Shown here piece by piece: positions 23,989-32,896 of a stretch of DNA of 64,000 nt. Source of the DNA: Chthonomonas sp. (GTDB lineage: Bacteria; Armatimonadota; Fimbriimonadia; Fimbriimonadales; Fimbriimonadaceae); the NCBI GenBank assembly GCA_016788115.1, contig JAEURR010000006.1, forward strand, positions 416,202 to 480,201. The letters run 5' to 3'. The position numbers were made by a program, and so were the translations under genes. The notes below the pieces were generated by a model, which saw nothing but the letters and a program-made list of their open reading frames with translations, ran no database searches and was not told the origin of the DNA. Numbering within the stretch: the first letter of the stretch is position 1; each line of letters starts with the position of its first letter.

Positions 23989-25932
23989 CTAGGCGGCGTC
24001 GGGCATGTCCGAAGCGATCTGGAGAATCTGGGGATCGTATTGCCCTTCGGTGTTCCACAGCTCTGCCGGGCGATCCAAAATCGCTTCGATGACCTGCAAG
24101 ACGCGAGTCAGCATCGGAATACGCGGCCCGGACAGTTTGAGCGGACCGGAGCCATCGTACGACTCCGTCAGTGTGGTCAGTGTCGGCAGCAGCACTCGCA
24201 GCTCAGCCGCGCGGCGAAACTCCTCCAGTCGCTCGGCATCACAGACCACCAGCGTCTCCCGGTAGTGCGGCGCAAAGATGATCAGCGCGCTCAAGATCGC
24301 CTCTTGACCCTTGCTCAACCCCAGCGTGGTCACAAGATGATGCACAAGCGGATGTGCACGCTCCGCTCGGGCGAGCGCTTCGGCGCGCTCACGCGGAGTC
24401 AGCCACGAAAGGATCCGATCCAGATCGACGGTCGATGTCACGCGCGGTTCGTCGAGCGCACCTTCAAACAGGACCACTCGATTCCGACCATTTCGCTTGG
24501 CTTGGTAGAGCGCCTTGTCGGCCGCGCGAAGCAGACCCGCCGCATCGCGGCTCGTCTTCGGGAAAATCGCAACACCAGAACTCACGGTCACGTGCCGGAC
24601 GTGGCCAGAAAGCGTGACGATCTCCATCGCCTCGATGCGCTGGCGGATCCGTTCTGCGACCGCCAAGGTCGTCTGCTCACCGCCGCCGGGCATGATGATC
24701 GTAAACTCCTCACCACCGTACCGGGCCGCCATGTCGTACGGGCGAATGCACTCGCGCAACACGTCCACGATTCGCCGCAAAACCATGTCGCCAGTGTCAT
24801 GCCCCTCTTCTTCATTGAGCGCCCGGAAGTGATCGACGTCGATCATGATCACGCCGAGGTCCGCCTGAGTTCGTGAAGATTCGTTCACGCGCCGGTCCAA
24901 GAACTCCTGCATGCACCGGTGGTTCGCCACTCCGGTAAGCGGGTCCTTTGAGGCGAGCTTCTCGATAGAGTCAAACAGGATTGCCGAATTCAGTGCGAGT
25001 GCGAGGTGCTCGGCGATGGTTTCGTACAGGTCGCTAAATTCAAGAAACTCAGTGTCACCCTTCCGGGCGATGAGTTCGAGCATGCCAATGAGCCGGTCGC
25101 CGCTCACGAGTGGGATGGTCATGAGGCCACCCGGTGGCAGGTAGCAGAACTTCGCCTCCAAGTGCGCCGTCATCATGTTCTCGTAGACGCTATTCAGCGT
25201 GAAAGTCCGGCGCGAGCCGCCGACCAGCTCCGCGAGACAACTGCACTCGGCATCGATCCGTAAGGTCTGCAAAGCGTGTGTCCCCTCGCGGTTGGCTCCG
25301 ACACTTCCGACGAGTTCGTATCCGTCGGATTCCGGTTGGTGCACCCACAACAGGACCGCCGCAAGCTCCGTGCTGCTCGCAATCTCCTGCACAGCGGCAG
25401 AGCACAGAGGGCTCAAATTCTGATTCATCGTGAGCGCCTTGCCCACGCGTCGAAGTGCCTCCGCCGATTTCGAGCTCCGCGAAGCGTGCTGCCGAGCGTC
25501 CTGCTCCTCGCTCGCGTTCGTGACGATCACTACGACGTCAAACGACTTTTCAAACTCGTACCCGCTGGCGTAGTAGCGCACTCCGTCCAGGTACATGATG
25601 CCGGGCGTGCCCCGCGTCGCCGCCTGGATCAGCAGCGCGAGATCGGTCTCGAATGCGCTGATGTCGGGGCGCAACGTATCGAGCTGAGTGGCAAATCCCC
25701 AACTCCGCACCGTGTACCCCATTGCGTCCACCACCGCGACCCCAATCTCGGACGGGTCCAGCTTGGAAACGAGAGGCGGCGTGTCGAGATCCAGCGTGAC
25801 TTGCTCACCGCTCGGAAGCTCAAGCGTGAATGGGTAACCGTCGGCCGAAGATTTCAGGCCGTCCGATTCTGCGCGGATCCCCATTTCACCCAGGAGCGAG
25901 ATCAGCTTGTGTAGTGGTTGTGCCTCAGACAC
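23989..25932 (-). CDS. GAF-GGDEF diguanylate cyclase with degenerate HD-GYP-like tail
   Basis: 647 residues from the GTG at 25932; the longer frame to 26049 would run into the divergent lipoprotein gene. After an N-terminal region I cannot name comes a GAF-like domain (SPLCSAAVQEIASSTELAAV through LALALNSAILFDSIEKLA). A complete GGDEF domain follows, with YGGEEF near residue 404 and an inhibitory I-site RPYD five residues before it. It should therefore make cyclic di-GMP and be product-inhibited. The last 140 residues look like an HD-GYP phosphodiesterase that has lost its metal ligands (SALIIFAP for ALLHDIG, SYDGSGPLKLSG for HHEKWDGSGYP-like). Confidence 0.82.
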   Translation of the reverse strand: MSEAQPLHKLISLLGEMGIRAESDGLKSSADGYPFTLELPSGEQVTLDLDTPPLVSKLDPSEIGVAVVDAMGYTVRSWGFATQLDTLRPDISAFETDLALLIQAATRGTPGIMYLDGVRYYASGYEFEKSFDVVVIVTNASEEQDARQHASRSSKSAEALRRVGKALTMNQNLSPLCSAAVQEIASSTELAAVLLWVHQPESDGYELVGSVGANREGTHALQTLRIDAECSCLAELVGGSRRTFTLNSVYENMMTAHLEAKFCYLPPGGLMTIPLVSGDRLIGMLELIARKGDTEFLEFSDLYETIAEHLALALNSAILFDSIEKLASKDPLTGVANHRCMQEFLDRRVNESSRTQADLGVIMIDVDHFRALNEEEGHDTGDMVLRRIVDVLRECIRPYDMAARYGGEEFTIIMPGGGEQTTLAVAERIRQRIEAMEIVTLSGHVRHVTVSSGVAIFPKTSRDAAGLLRAADKALYQAKRNGRNRVVLFEGALDEPRVTSTVDLDRILSWLTPRERAEALARAERAHPLVHHLVTTLGLSKGQEAILSALIIFAPHYRETLVVCDAERLEEFRRAAELRVLLPTLTTLTESYDGSGPLKLSGPRIPMLTRVLQVIEAILDRPAELWNTEGQYDPQILQIASDMPDAA

Positions 25933-26018
25933 GTTGTCTTTATTGTCGGAACAAGCCTCCAAGCTCCATACCTCGTATTTCTGCAAAACTAGAGGTAGTG
26001 AATCGGCGTCCAATCTCC

Positions 26019-27782
26019 ATGCGTTCCCTAGTCCTGTTTGTCTCCTCACTCATGATGCTGCTCGCCTTGGCAGGATGCGGAGGTTCAGGGGGCGCTTCCG
26101 GGGGCGGAGGCGGTGTAACCTATCAGGTTCAACTGAACGTCATTTGGACGGGCGGAGCCGACCCCACCGGAAACTCAGTCCAGTCGATGATTTTTGACCT
26201 GATGAGCCCTGAGGGGCTCACGGTGGAGAGTCGTATCCTCAACCGAGCGGATGGGAATGTTCTCACGCTAGACACCGTGCCGACCGGATCGTACGTCGTC
26301 CGGGCTCGTGCCTACCCCATCACCGCAGGGAACGGAACACTTCTGCTCGAATCGCTGCTTACGATCAACGTCAACGGGCCGGTCACGGAGCAGTTCCGCA
26401 TCGGGGATGCGCCCACCTCGGTGATCGTAACTCCAAGCGGGGTTATGCTCACGCGACTACAATCGAAGCAGTTTTTCGCAACCGCCCGCTCGGGCTCCGC
26501 AAACATCCTCGTCAGTCCGACCGCGTTCACCTGGTCAGCCCTGGGAGGCATCGGCACCATCAACGCCACTGGCCTCTTCTCCGCTGAGACGGTCGGGACG
26601 GGATCGGTCCGCGCGACCTATGCCGCTGAACTCAGCGGCGCGACCCCCGTCACGGTCACCGAACGCGTGGTCACCACCACTCCGTGGACGATCCTCGTCT
26701 ATATGAACGCCGCGAACGACCTCTTCGAATTCAGCGACTTGAACGTCGATCAGATGGAGCGCGTCGCGAACAATCCGAACGTTCGGTTTGTCGTCCAGTG
26801 GAAGCAGAGCCGTGCTCTCTTCCCATCCTCGACCTTCGACGGCACCCGACGACTCGAAGTCACGCCGAACACCGCAGCGGGAGTGCAAAGCAACGTAGTC
26901 CAGGACATGGGCTCGGGCGTTGACATGGGCATCCCGCAAACGCTGAAGTCGTTCATCCAATGGGGGATGCAGAACTACCCGGCCACCCGCACCGCGCTTG
27001 TCGTCTGGAACCACGGACGCGGCTGGAAACGGGGCGCAGAAGATGCCGTCCGGTCCGTAAGCGAAGACTGGGAGTCGGGTAACCAGATCCAAATCTGGGA
27101 GTTGGGCCAGGCGCTTCAGGGCCAAGGAATCGAGATTCTCGCTTGGGACGCGAGCTTGATGCAAATGCTCGAAGTCGCCTACGAGATCAAGGACGACGTG
27201 AAGTACGTCGCTGGCAGCGAGGAAAGCCCCCCCGGCGAGGGGTATCCCTACGATCTCGTCTTCGCGCCGTGGGTCGCCAACCCGAGCGACACCACCGCCA
27301 ACCTCTCCAAGGGGTTTGTGGACGGGATGAACAATTACGCGCCCTACAACCCGCGCAAGATCACCCAGAGCGTCATCCGTACGAACCAACTGGGCAATCT
27401 CGCGACCGCCGTCGATGGTCTCGCAAGCGCACTGATCGCCAACCTTTCAACCATGACGACGATTACGCCGAACGTCCGTAACGCAGCGAAGAGCTACAGC
27501 CCGACCAGCACTCGATACTATCGCGACTTGTCCGATCTGTGCCGCCTGTACCTGGCGGACGCCGGGACGCCGCTCGCCGTCAAGTCGGCTGCGACGAACG
27601 TCCAGACCGCCCTCACGGCCGCCGTAGTGTGGGAAGGTCACAACTCGAACTCCGCCAATTCGAACGGTCTATCGATCGACTTCAGCCCGAACAACAAGTT
27701 CTCCAGCTACTCCACCGACTATCGCCAGATGAGATTCGCCGCCGATACCCTGTGGGACGAGTTCTTGCTGCAGACACCCTAG
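26019..27782 (+). CDS. Clostripain-family (C11) lipoprotein with Ser at the catalytic Cys position
   Basis: 587 residues. A lipoprotein signal (LVLFVSSLMMLLALAGC) is followed by a Gly/Ser linker, a beta-sandwich region of about 200 residues including a Big-like segment (WSALGGIGTINATGLFSAET), then a C11 peptidase domain. That domain has WTILVYMNAANDLFEFSDLN, the catalytic His in WNHGRGW (H332) and the nucleophile region AWDASLMQMLEVAYEI. Active members read DxCLM there; here residue 379 is Ser (AGC at 27153-27155). The protein may be inactive, or a serine variant. The stop shares CTAG with the convergent MscS gene. Confidence 0.83.
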   Translation: MRSLVLFVSSLMMLLALAGCGGSGGASGGGGGVTYQVQLNVIWTGGADPTGNSVQSMIFDLMSPEGLTVESRILNRADGNVLTLDTVPTGSYVVRARAYPITAGNGTLLLESLLTINVNGPVTEQFRIGDAPTSVIVTPSGVMLTRLQSKQFFATARSGSANILVSPTAFTWSALGGIGTINATGLFSAETVGTGSVRATYAAELSGATPVTVTERVVTTTPWTILVYMNAANDLFEFSDLNVDQMERVANNPNVRFVVQWKQSRALFPSSTFDGTRRLEVTPNTAAGVQSNVVQDMGSGVDMGIPQTLKSFIQWGMQNYPATRTALVVWNHGRGWKRGAEDAVRSVSEDWESGNQIQIWELGQALQGQGIEILAWDASLMQMLEVAYEIKDDVKYVAGSEESPPGEGYPYDLVFAPWVANPSDTTANLSKGFVDGMNNYAPYNPRKITQSVIRTNQLGNLATAVDGLASALIANLSTMTTITPNVRNAAKSYSPTSTRYYRDLSDLCRLYLADAGTPLAVKSAATNVQTALTAAVVWEGHNSNSANSNGLSIDFSPNNKFSSYSTDYRQMRFAADTLWDEFLLQTP

Positions 27783-28798
27783 TTCGCGCGGAGGAAGATC
27801 TCGAGTTCCAGCGACTGGGCCAGCGTGAGCGCGTCGGTCAAGAGTGATTGATGCACGAGTTCTTCCTCACGCACGGTCTCCACCATGGCGTAGGCTACGT
27901 ACTTGACGTGGACGCCGTCCGCAGCGATCTCTGAGACCGCCACGCGCGTTAGAGCTGCATCGATTTCAGGCTGTTCGTTGATGCTCTCTTGCAGTCGTCG
28001 GGAGAACTCCTCAAGCGCCGCCGGTCGAGCAGGAGGCGAGAATCGAATGAGCCCTCGCAACCGACGCTTCCGTCGGCGACCCATGTTTTCGACGCTCGCC
28101 TTGATCAGCGTCGAGTTCGGCATGGTGATGAGCGAGTCGTTGAAAGTGCGAATCTTGGTGCTGCGCAGGCCAACTTCCTCCACTTCCCCCTCAATCGTGC
28201 CGACCACGATCCAGTCGCCGACCCCGAAGGGCATGTCCACCAAAATCGTGAACGCGCCGAAGAAGTTCTCGATGCTGTCTTTGCTCGCCAGCGCAATCGC
28301 GACACCGCCGATGCCCAGGCCAGCGAGGATGCCTGCCACATTGACGCCCACGTAGCTCAGGGCTACGACCAGCCCGACCACGATGATGGCGAAGCGACCC
28401 ATCTGCCGTAGGAAGGGCAGCACAATCCGGCCCATGCTTCGATTCGTCCCGCTTGCTCGCCCGATCGCCAGATCGATGACGACGCACCAAATCCCGACCA
28501 GCAACGCCGTCAGTCCGATGATGAGGCTCAAGCCGAGCAGCCTGTCAACGGTCAGCTTCTCCGAAGGCTCCATCGGCAACTTCCCGAAGAACCACGGAAA
28601 CACAAGAGCGACGGCAAACAGCGCCAATCCCAGGCGCAGTGAGCGAAGCGAATCGTGGCGCACTGCCTGCGCTTCCAGCGCCTCCGTGAGTTTGCGAGGA
28701 CGGATCCAGGCGAAGAGAACTGTGACAACAACCAGCGTGATCAAGTACGTGGCCGCCATGCCGAGCCCGGTCAGGAAGTCGATGCGAGCTAGCGTCAT
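27779..28798 (-). CDS. MscS-family mechanosensitive channel
   Basis: 339 residues from the ATG at 28798, which overlaps the upstream DUF554 stop (ATGA). About four N-terminal membrane helices lead to the pore helix and MscS core (AGLGIGGVAIALASKDSIENF, then the beta domain GDWIVVGTIEGEVEEVGLRS and PNSTLIKASVENM). The C-terminal alpha/beta domain is short. MscS channels release solutes under hypo-osmotic stress from the inner membrane. It forms a tight run with the DUF554 and DAHP synthase genes, all overlapping by four bases, though the functions do not obviously connect. Confidence 0.9.
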   Translation of the reverse strand: MTLARIDFLTGLGMAATYLITLVVVTVLFAWIRPRKLTEALEAQAVRHDSLRSLRLGLALFAVALVFPWFFGKLPMEPSEKLTVDRLLGLSLIIGLTALLVGIWCVVIDLAIGRASGTNRSMGRIVLPFLRQMGRFAIIVVGLVVALSYVGVNVAGILAGLGIGGVAIALASKDSIENFFGAFTILVDMPFGVGDWIVVGTIEGEVEEVGLRSTKIRTFNDSLITMPNSTLIKASVENMGRRRKRRLRGLIRFSPPARPAALEEFSRRLQESINEQPEIDAALTRVAVSEIAADGVHVKYVAYAMVETVREEELVHQSLLTDALTLAQSLELEIFLRAN

Positions 28799-29505
28799 GC
28801 GGGCCTCCATCGCCTGGATGCCCACAACATTGCGGGAGCGACGACCAGCGCGGGAAGGTAATCGGCGGTCGGAATCTTGGCGATCTTCGCGAGATTCAAA
28901 CCAATCGCAAGGATGAGGATGCCGCCAACTGCCGTCAACTGCTTCTGCATGACTTCATCATGCACCAGCGGACGCAGGGTCTTCGCCATCGAGGTCACTG
29001 CTCCCTGGACGATCAGCACGACGGCTGCACTCGCGAGCACACCCGCCCCGAGCGTCGCGGCCAAGAAGATCGAAGCCACTCCATCGAGGAGCGACTTGAT
29101 ACGCAACAGCTCTGAGTGCCCCTGAAGACCATCCTCCACGCAGCCCAGGAGAGTCATCGGCCCCACACAGAAGAGCACGCTTGCCGTCACCAGCCCCTGA
29201 TTGAAATCGCCTTCCGCACCGAGTGACCGGCGTAGCGTCTCCGCCGCCGCATCGAGTCCGGGAGTGATGCCGCACAAGGCTCCGATGACCCCGCCGAATA
29301 CAATCGCCCCTGCAACCATGAGGATGCTGTCTGAGCCCATGAACATCTTCACTCCCATCGCGAGATTCACGAGGCCGATCCCGACAAGCGCGGTGTCCAT
29401 GAGACCAGCGGGCAGGCTCTGGTGCAAGACCAGGCCTAGTGCGGACCCTAGGATCACGGTAAGGGTATTGAGCAGCGTGCCCGGCCAAGGCAGCCGAATC
29501 TTCAC
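28795..29505 (-). CDS. DUF554 family membrane protein
   Basis: 236 residues, GTG start overlapping the DAHP synthase stop (GTGA). Almost entirely hydrophobic with about seven membrane helices. The motifs LLNTLTVILGSALGLVLHQS near the start, GDFNQGLVTASVLFCVGPM in the middle and QKQLTAVGGILILAIGLNL near the end identify the DUF554 (YdfK/YqgA) family. The family is widespread and thought to be a transporter, but its substrate is unknown. Confidence 0.85.
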   Translation of the reverse strand: MKIRLPWPGTLLNTLTVILGSALGLVLHQSLPAGLMDTALVGIGLVNLAMGVKMFMGSDSILMVAGAIVFGGVIGALCGITPGLDAAAETLRRSLGAEGDFNQGLVTASVLFCVGPMTLLGCVEDGLQGHSELLRIKSLLDGVASIFLAATLGAGVLASAAVVLIVQGAVTSMAKTLRPLVHDEVMQKQLTAVGGILILAIGLNLAKIAKIPTADYLPALVVAPAMLWASRRWRPA

Positions 29506-30530
29506 ATTCGGCGACCGGCCAACGGGGCAAGACGTTGCAGCTCGGTCATCAGTGCGGCGAACTGATCCGGCGTGAGCGCCTGCGAGCCGTCGCTCAGCGC
29601 TTCCTTGGGATTCGGGTGCATCTCGATCATGAGGCCGTCCGCCCCGGCAACCATCGCCGCCTTGGCCATCGGTGCCACGTACCGCGCGACTCCAGTGCCA
29701 TGGGAGGGATCGACGATGACCGGCAAGTGCGAGACTTCCTTCAGCACCGGCACGACGTTTAGATCGAGCGTGTTTCGGGTGTAGCTGCGATCGATCGGCA
29801 TCATCCCCCGTTCACAGAGGATGACATCGGGATTACCCTGGTTCAAGACGTACTCCGCAGCGAGTAGGAACTCGTCCACCGTTGCGCTCGGGCCACGCTT
29901 CAAGAAGACCGGTTTCTTGCTGCGTCCTGCCTCGATGAGCAGCGGGAAGTTTTGCATACTCCGTGCCCCGATCTGGAGGATGTCGGTGTACTGCGCAACT
30001 GTCTCTACCAAGTCGCCGCTCATGACCTCGGTGATCGTCACGATCCCGACCGCCTCTGCGACCTCCTTCATGATCTTGAGCCCCTCGACGGCCAAGCCCT
30101 GGAAGGAATAGGGCGAGCTCCGGGGCTTAAACGCGCCGCCGCGCAGGATGGTCGCGCCCGCGTTTTTGACGCACTTGGCGGCCTCCATGAATTGTTCCGG
30201 CGACTCGATGCTGCACGGTCCACCCATAACCACGAACGAGTCGCCACCGATCTCCACATCTTTGACTCTGACGATGGTCCGCGAGCGGTGAAACTCCAGT
30301 GACGCCAGCTTGTACGGGCGGCTGGTCGTGCTTACTTTGTTGATCCCTGGCAGGCCGCTCAGGATCGTCTCGAGTTTTTCGCGCAGGTCAGGTGTCAGCG
30401 ACGCGGGGATACCAATTGCAACACGGCCCTCGCCGGGCAGCACCAGGGGCTCTATCCCCTGCTCTTCAATCGCACGGACAACAGCGCTGACTTGTTCCGG
30501 CGACGCATCGACCTGCATGACGATGATCAT
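29502..30530 (-). CDS. aroF: 3-deoxy-7-phosphoheptulonate (DAHP) synthase, type I-beta
   Basis: 342 residues. It condenses phosphoenolpyruvate and erythrose 4-phosphate, the first step of the shikimate pathway. Residues 1-70 form the ferredoxin-like regulatory domain found in Thermotoga-type enzymes (MIIVMQVDASPEQVSAVVRA), which usually gives Phe/Tyr feedback inhibition. The TIM barrel follows with GGPCSIESPEQFM, RGGAFKPRSSPYSFQG, KRGPSATVDEFLLAAEY and VDPSHGTG. The gene symbol varies for this subtype (aroF/aroG/aroA). A TACCCT box lies 7 bases upstream. Confidence 0.93.
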   Translation of the reverse strand: MIIVMQVDASPEQVSAVVRAIEEQGIEPLVLPGEGRVAIGIPASLTPDLREKLETILSGLPGINKVSTTSRPYKLASLEFHRSRTIVRVKDVEIGGDSFVVMGGPCSIESPEQFMEAAKCVKNAGATILRGGAFKPRSSPYSFQGLAVEGLKIMKEVAEAVGIVTITEVMSGDLVETVAQYTDILQIGARSMQNFPLLIEAGRSKKPVFLKRGPSATVDEFLLAAEYVLNQGNPDVILCERGMMPIDRSYTRNTLDLNVVPVLKEVSHLPVIVDPSHGTGVARYVAPMAKAAMVAGADGLMIEMHPNPKEALSDGSQALTPDQFAALMTELQRLAPLAGRRM

Positions 30531-30537
30531 GCGGCTG

Positions 30538-30543
30538 AGGGTA
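30538..30543 (-). promoter_or_regulatory. Candidate -10 box of the DAHP synthase gene
   Basis: GGTACCCT on the minus strand, ending 7 bases before the ATG, the same hexamer as in front of the SLBB gene. No Shine-Dalgarno is present. Confidence 0.45.
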
Positions 30544-30578
30544 CCCGGTTCGGGTTCAAATTATCGGACAGAACGGCG

Positions 30579-31433
30579 TCAGGCGGACACGAATCGGCGC
30601 GTGTTCTCGAGTGATTTGGGGACGCCTGTGAAGGGATCCTCCTCGGCCTCGTACTCGAGGTTGAGCCATCCGCTGAACCCGACTGTGCGTAGTTCCGCCA
30701 CGCACGCAGCGAGATCCACGCTGCCTTCTCCGATCACCGTGCCGATGAACTTGCTGCCATCCAAGGCTTGGTAGGCGAACCCGTCATAGCTGGTCGGAGC
30801 GGGCGCAAAATCCTTGAAGTGGACCATGTTTGCGTACTGCACGACTTCCCGGATCGCCTCGTGACTCGGCTGCCCGACGAGCAAGAAGTTACCCGTGTCC
30901 GGGTTCGCTCCGAGTGCATCATTGCCAGCCCTGCTCCGAACATCGAGAATGATGTCGCGCACTTGCTCACCTCGACCGGCAAGCTTGCCGTGGTTTTCCA
31001 GCGCGAGTTTGATGCCCGCGTCTCCCGCGATTCGCGACGCTTCCGCCAGACCTTCCACGATCCATTCGCGCGCATCTTCAAACGTGATCAACGTCTCGGC
31101 GGGCACGTCACCCGCAAAGACCCGCACCACTCCCGCGCCAAACCGTACGGCCTCTTCGATGCCAAGCCGGATCTTGCCGAGTTCTGCCTTGCGGTCTAGA
31201 GGATCGGGTTTCGCGAAGTTCTGGGCGACTGAGAAGACGCCGCACTTCAGACCAGTCTCATCCAGGGCCTTGAGCGCGCGTGCACGGTCTGCCTCTCGCT
31301 CCTTGTAGAAGAAGTCCAAGAGTTCGACGCCGTCCGCACCGAGCTTCTTCGCTTCATGGATGAATCCCGGGAGGTCGATTCGATCGGCCTTCCAGGCGTG
31401 AACGTAGCTCCACATGCTGATGCCGACGTTCAA
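30579..31433 (-). CDS. Sugar phosphate isomerase/epimerase (xylose isomerase-like TIM barrel)
   Basis: 284 residues. The start is TTG at 31433, overlapping the nuoN stop. The fold is the AP-endonuclease-2/xylose-isomerase TIM barrel: GISMWSYVHAWKADRIDLPG, GADGVELLDFFYKE, IKLALENHGKLAGRGEQVRD with a metal-ligand Glu, ANPDTGNFLL with Asp, VHFKDF with His/Asp, and WLNLEYEAEEDPFTGV with the last Glu. It should bind one or two divalent metals. Substrates in this family are diverse. It is the last gene of the nuo run and may be cotranscribed with it. Confidence 0.85.
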   Translation of the reverse strand: MNVGISMWSYVHAWKADRIDLPGFIHEAKKLGADGVELLDFFYKEREADRARALKALDETGLKCGVFSVAQNFAKPDPLDRKAELGKIRLGIEEAVRFGAGVVRVFAGDVPAETLITFEDAREWIVEGLAEASRIAGDAGIKLALENHGKLAGRGEQVRDIILDVRSRAGNDALGANPDTGNFLLVGQPSHEAIREVVQYANMVHFKDFAPAPTSYDGFAYQALDGSKFIGTVIGEGSVDLAACVAELRTVGFSGWLNLEYEAEEDPFTGVPKSLENTRRFVSA

Positions 31434-32893
31434 TGCCCTTGCTGCTCCAGAATGTTCATGATCGGACTGTTAAAGATAGCCATAGCTAAGACTCCAAACG
31501 CGCACAGGGCACAGGCGGCGGTCAGACCGAGATTGGGCTTTGCGCCCGGAGTCTTGATCGTCCCCTCGTCGGCGACGAGCGCGTGATAGATGATTCCCAA
31601 ATAGTAGTAGGCACTGATCGCGGAGTTCACGGCGAGCGTGATTGCCAGCCCCGTGAGCCCCGCCGTCATCAGATCCTGGAAGATGAAGAGTTTGGCGAAG
31701 AAGCCGCCCGTCGGCGGGATACCGATGAGCGACGCAACCAAGATGATCAGCACAACTGCAATGAACGGCGCACGTTTCCAAAGCCCGTTCATGTCCGCCA
31801 AGCGCGTCCCCTCTTTCCCATCTTTGGCGGCGAGCGAAATGATCGCGAAGGCACCGAGCGTCATCAGCGCGTAGTTAAAGAGGAAAAAGGCGACGGTGCT
31901 GAACCCGATGGTTGCGGGCATGTGGGCATGGGCGACAATCGCCGCGAGGATGTACCCTGCGTTTGCGATGCTGGAGTACCCGAGCAGTCGCTTGACGTCC
32001 TTCTGCACGACGGCGAGGACGTTACCCACTGTCATGGTCAGGACGGCGATCCAAAAGAGGGCTGGTAGCCACAGATCCTTCATCAGCAGGCAGGCGTCGA
32101 GCAAGCGGTAGAGAACCCCAATCGCCGCGATCTTAGAACCTGCAGCCATGAACGCAGTCACATTCGTCGGTGCGCCCTGGTAGACGTCCGGCGTCCACTG
32201 GTGGAACGGCACAAAAGCGCTCTTGAAACAAAGCCCCACCAGTAGCAATCCCATGCCGAAGGACAGCAGGTTACGCGTCATCGGTTCGTTCAAGGCCCAA
32301 GCCTGGGCGATCCCGCTCAGATGGACGCCACCCGTCGCTCCGTAAACGAATGCCGTTCCGTACAGCAAGAATCCGCTCGCAAACGCGCCGAGCAGGAAGT
32401 ACTTGAGCGCTGATTCTTCGGACTTCTCTTCGCCCCGGCTGAGTCCCGCGAGCACGTAGAGCGAAATCGACAGGATCTCGAGCCCAATGAAGATCATCAG
32501 CAGCGAGTTGGTGCTCACCATGATCATCGCACCGGCCGTGGACCACAGCACAAGCGGATAGAACTCGCCAAAGGCGATTCGCTTCTCCCGCAGATACCCT
32601 TCGCTGAAGAGAAGCGCGATGAATCCCACGCCCACGAGCGCAAGTTGCAGAAGCGTTGCAAGCTGATCGCGCACGACCATCCGGGCAAACGTTTCGGTCG
32701 GGAAGAGCTGCAACTGCTGGCCCAGCAGCACGGCAGCAACACCCAGCCCCACGAGCGAAACACCCACGATCACGTTATTGTTTTGCTTCGGGCGCAGGGT
32801 CTCGATCATGAGGCCGAGTACGCCAGCAACCAACACCGCGATCACGGGGGAGAGTACAAGCCAGTCGATGGTGGGCAGAGCTACGTCAAACAT
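31430..32893 (-). CDS. nuoN: NADH-quinone oxidoreductase subunit N
   Basis: 487 residues with about 14 membrane helices, an antiporter-like proton-pumping subunit of complex I. The conserved antiporter core is visible as SEESALKYFLLGAFASGFLLYG and KSAFVPFHQWTPDVYQGAPT, with the helix-7/8 lysines and the discontinuous-helix region KRLLGYSSIANAGYILAAIV. It is separated from nuoM by a 222-residue uroporphyrinogen-decarboxylase-like gene, an unusual interruption. Confidence 0.95.
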   Translation of the reverse strand: MFDVALPTIDWLVLSPVIAVLVAGVLGLMIETLRPKQNNNVIVGVSLVGLGVAAVLLGQQLQLFPTETFARMVVRDQLATLLQLALVGVGFIALLFSEGYLREKRIAFGEFYPLVLWSTAGAMIMVSTNSLLMIFIGLEILSISLYVLAGLSRGEEKSEESALKYFLLGAFASGFLLYGTAFVYGATGGVHLSGIAQAWALNEPMTRNLLSFGMGLLLVGLCFKSAFVPFHQWTPDVYQGAPTNVTAFMAAGSKIAAIGVLYRLLDACLLMKDLWLPALFWIAVLTMTVGNVLAVVQKDVKRLLGYSSIANAGYILAAIVAHAHMPATIGFSTVAFFLFNYALMTLGAFAIISLAAKDGKEGTRLADMNGLWKRAPFIAVVLIILVASLIGIPPTGGFFAKLFIFQDLMTAGLTGLAITLAVNSAISAYYYLGIIYHALVADEGTIKTPGAKPNLGLTAACALCAFGVLAMAIFNSPIMNILEQQGH

Positions 32894-32896
32894 GGT

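Noticed and set aside
25830..26018. N-terminal extension of the clostripain-like gene
   Set aside because: It would overlap the GGDEF gene and precede a perfect lipoprotein signal peptide; the start at 26019 is far better.
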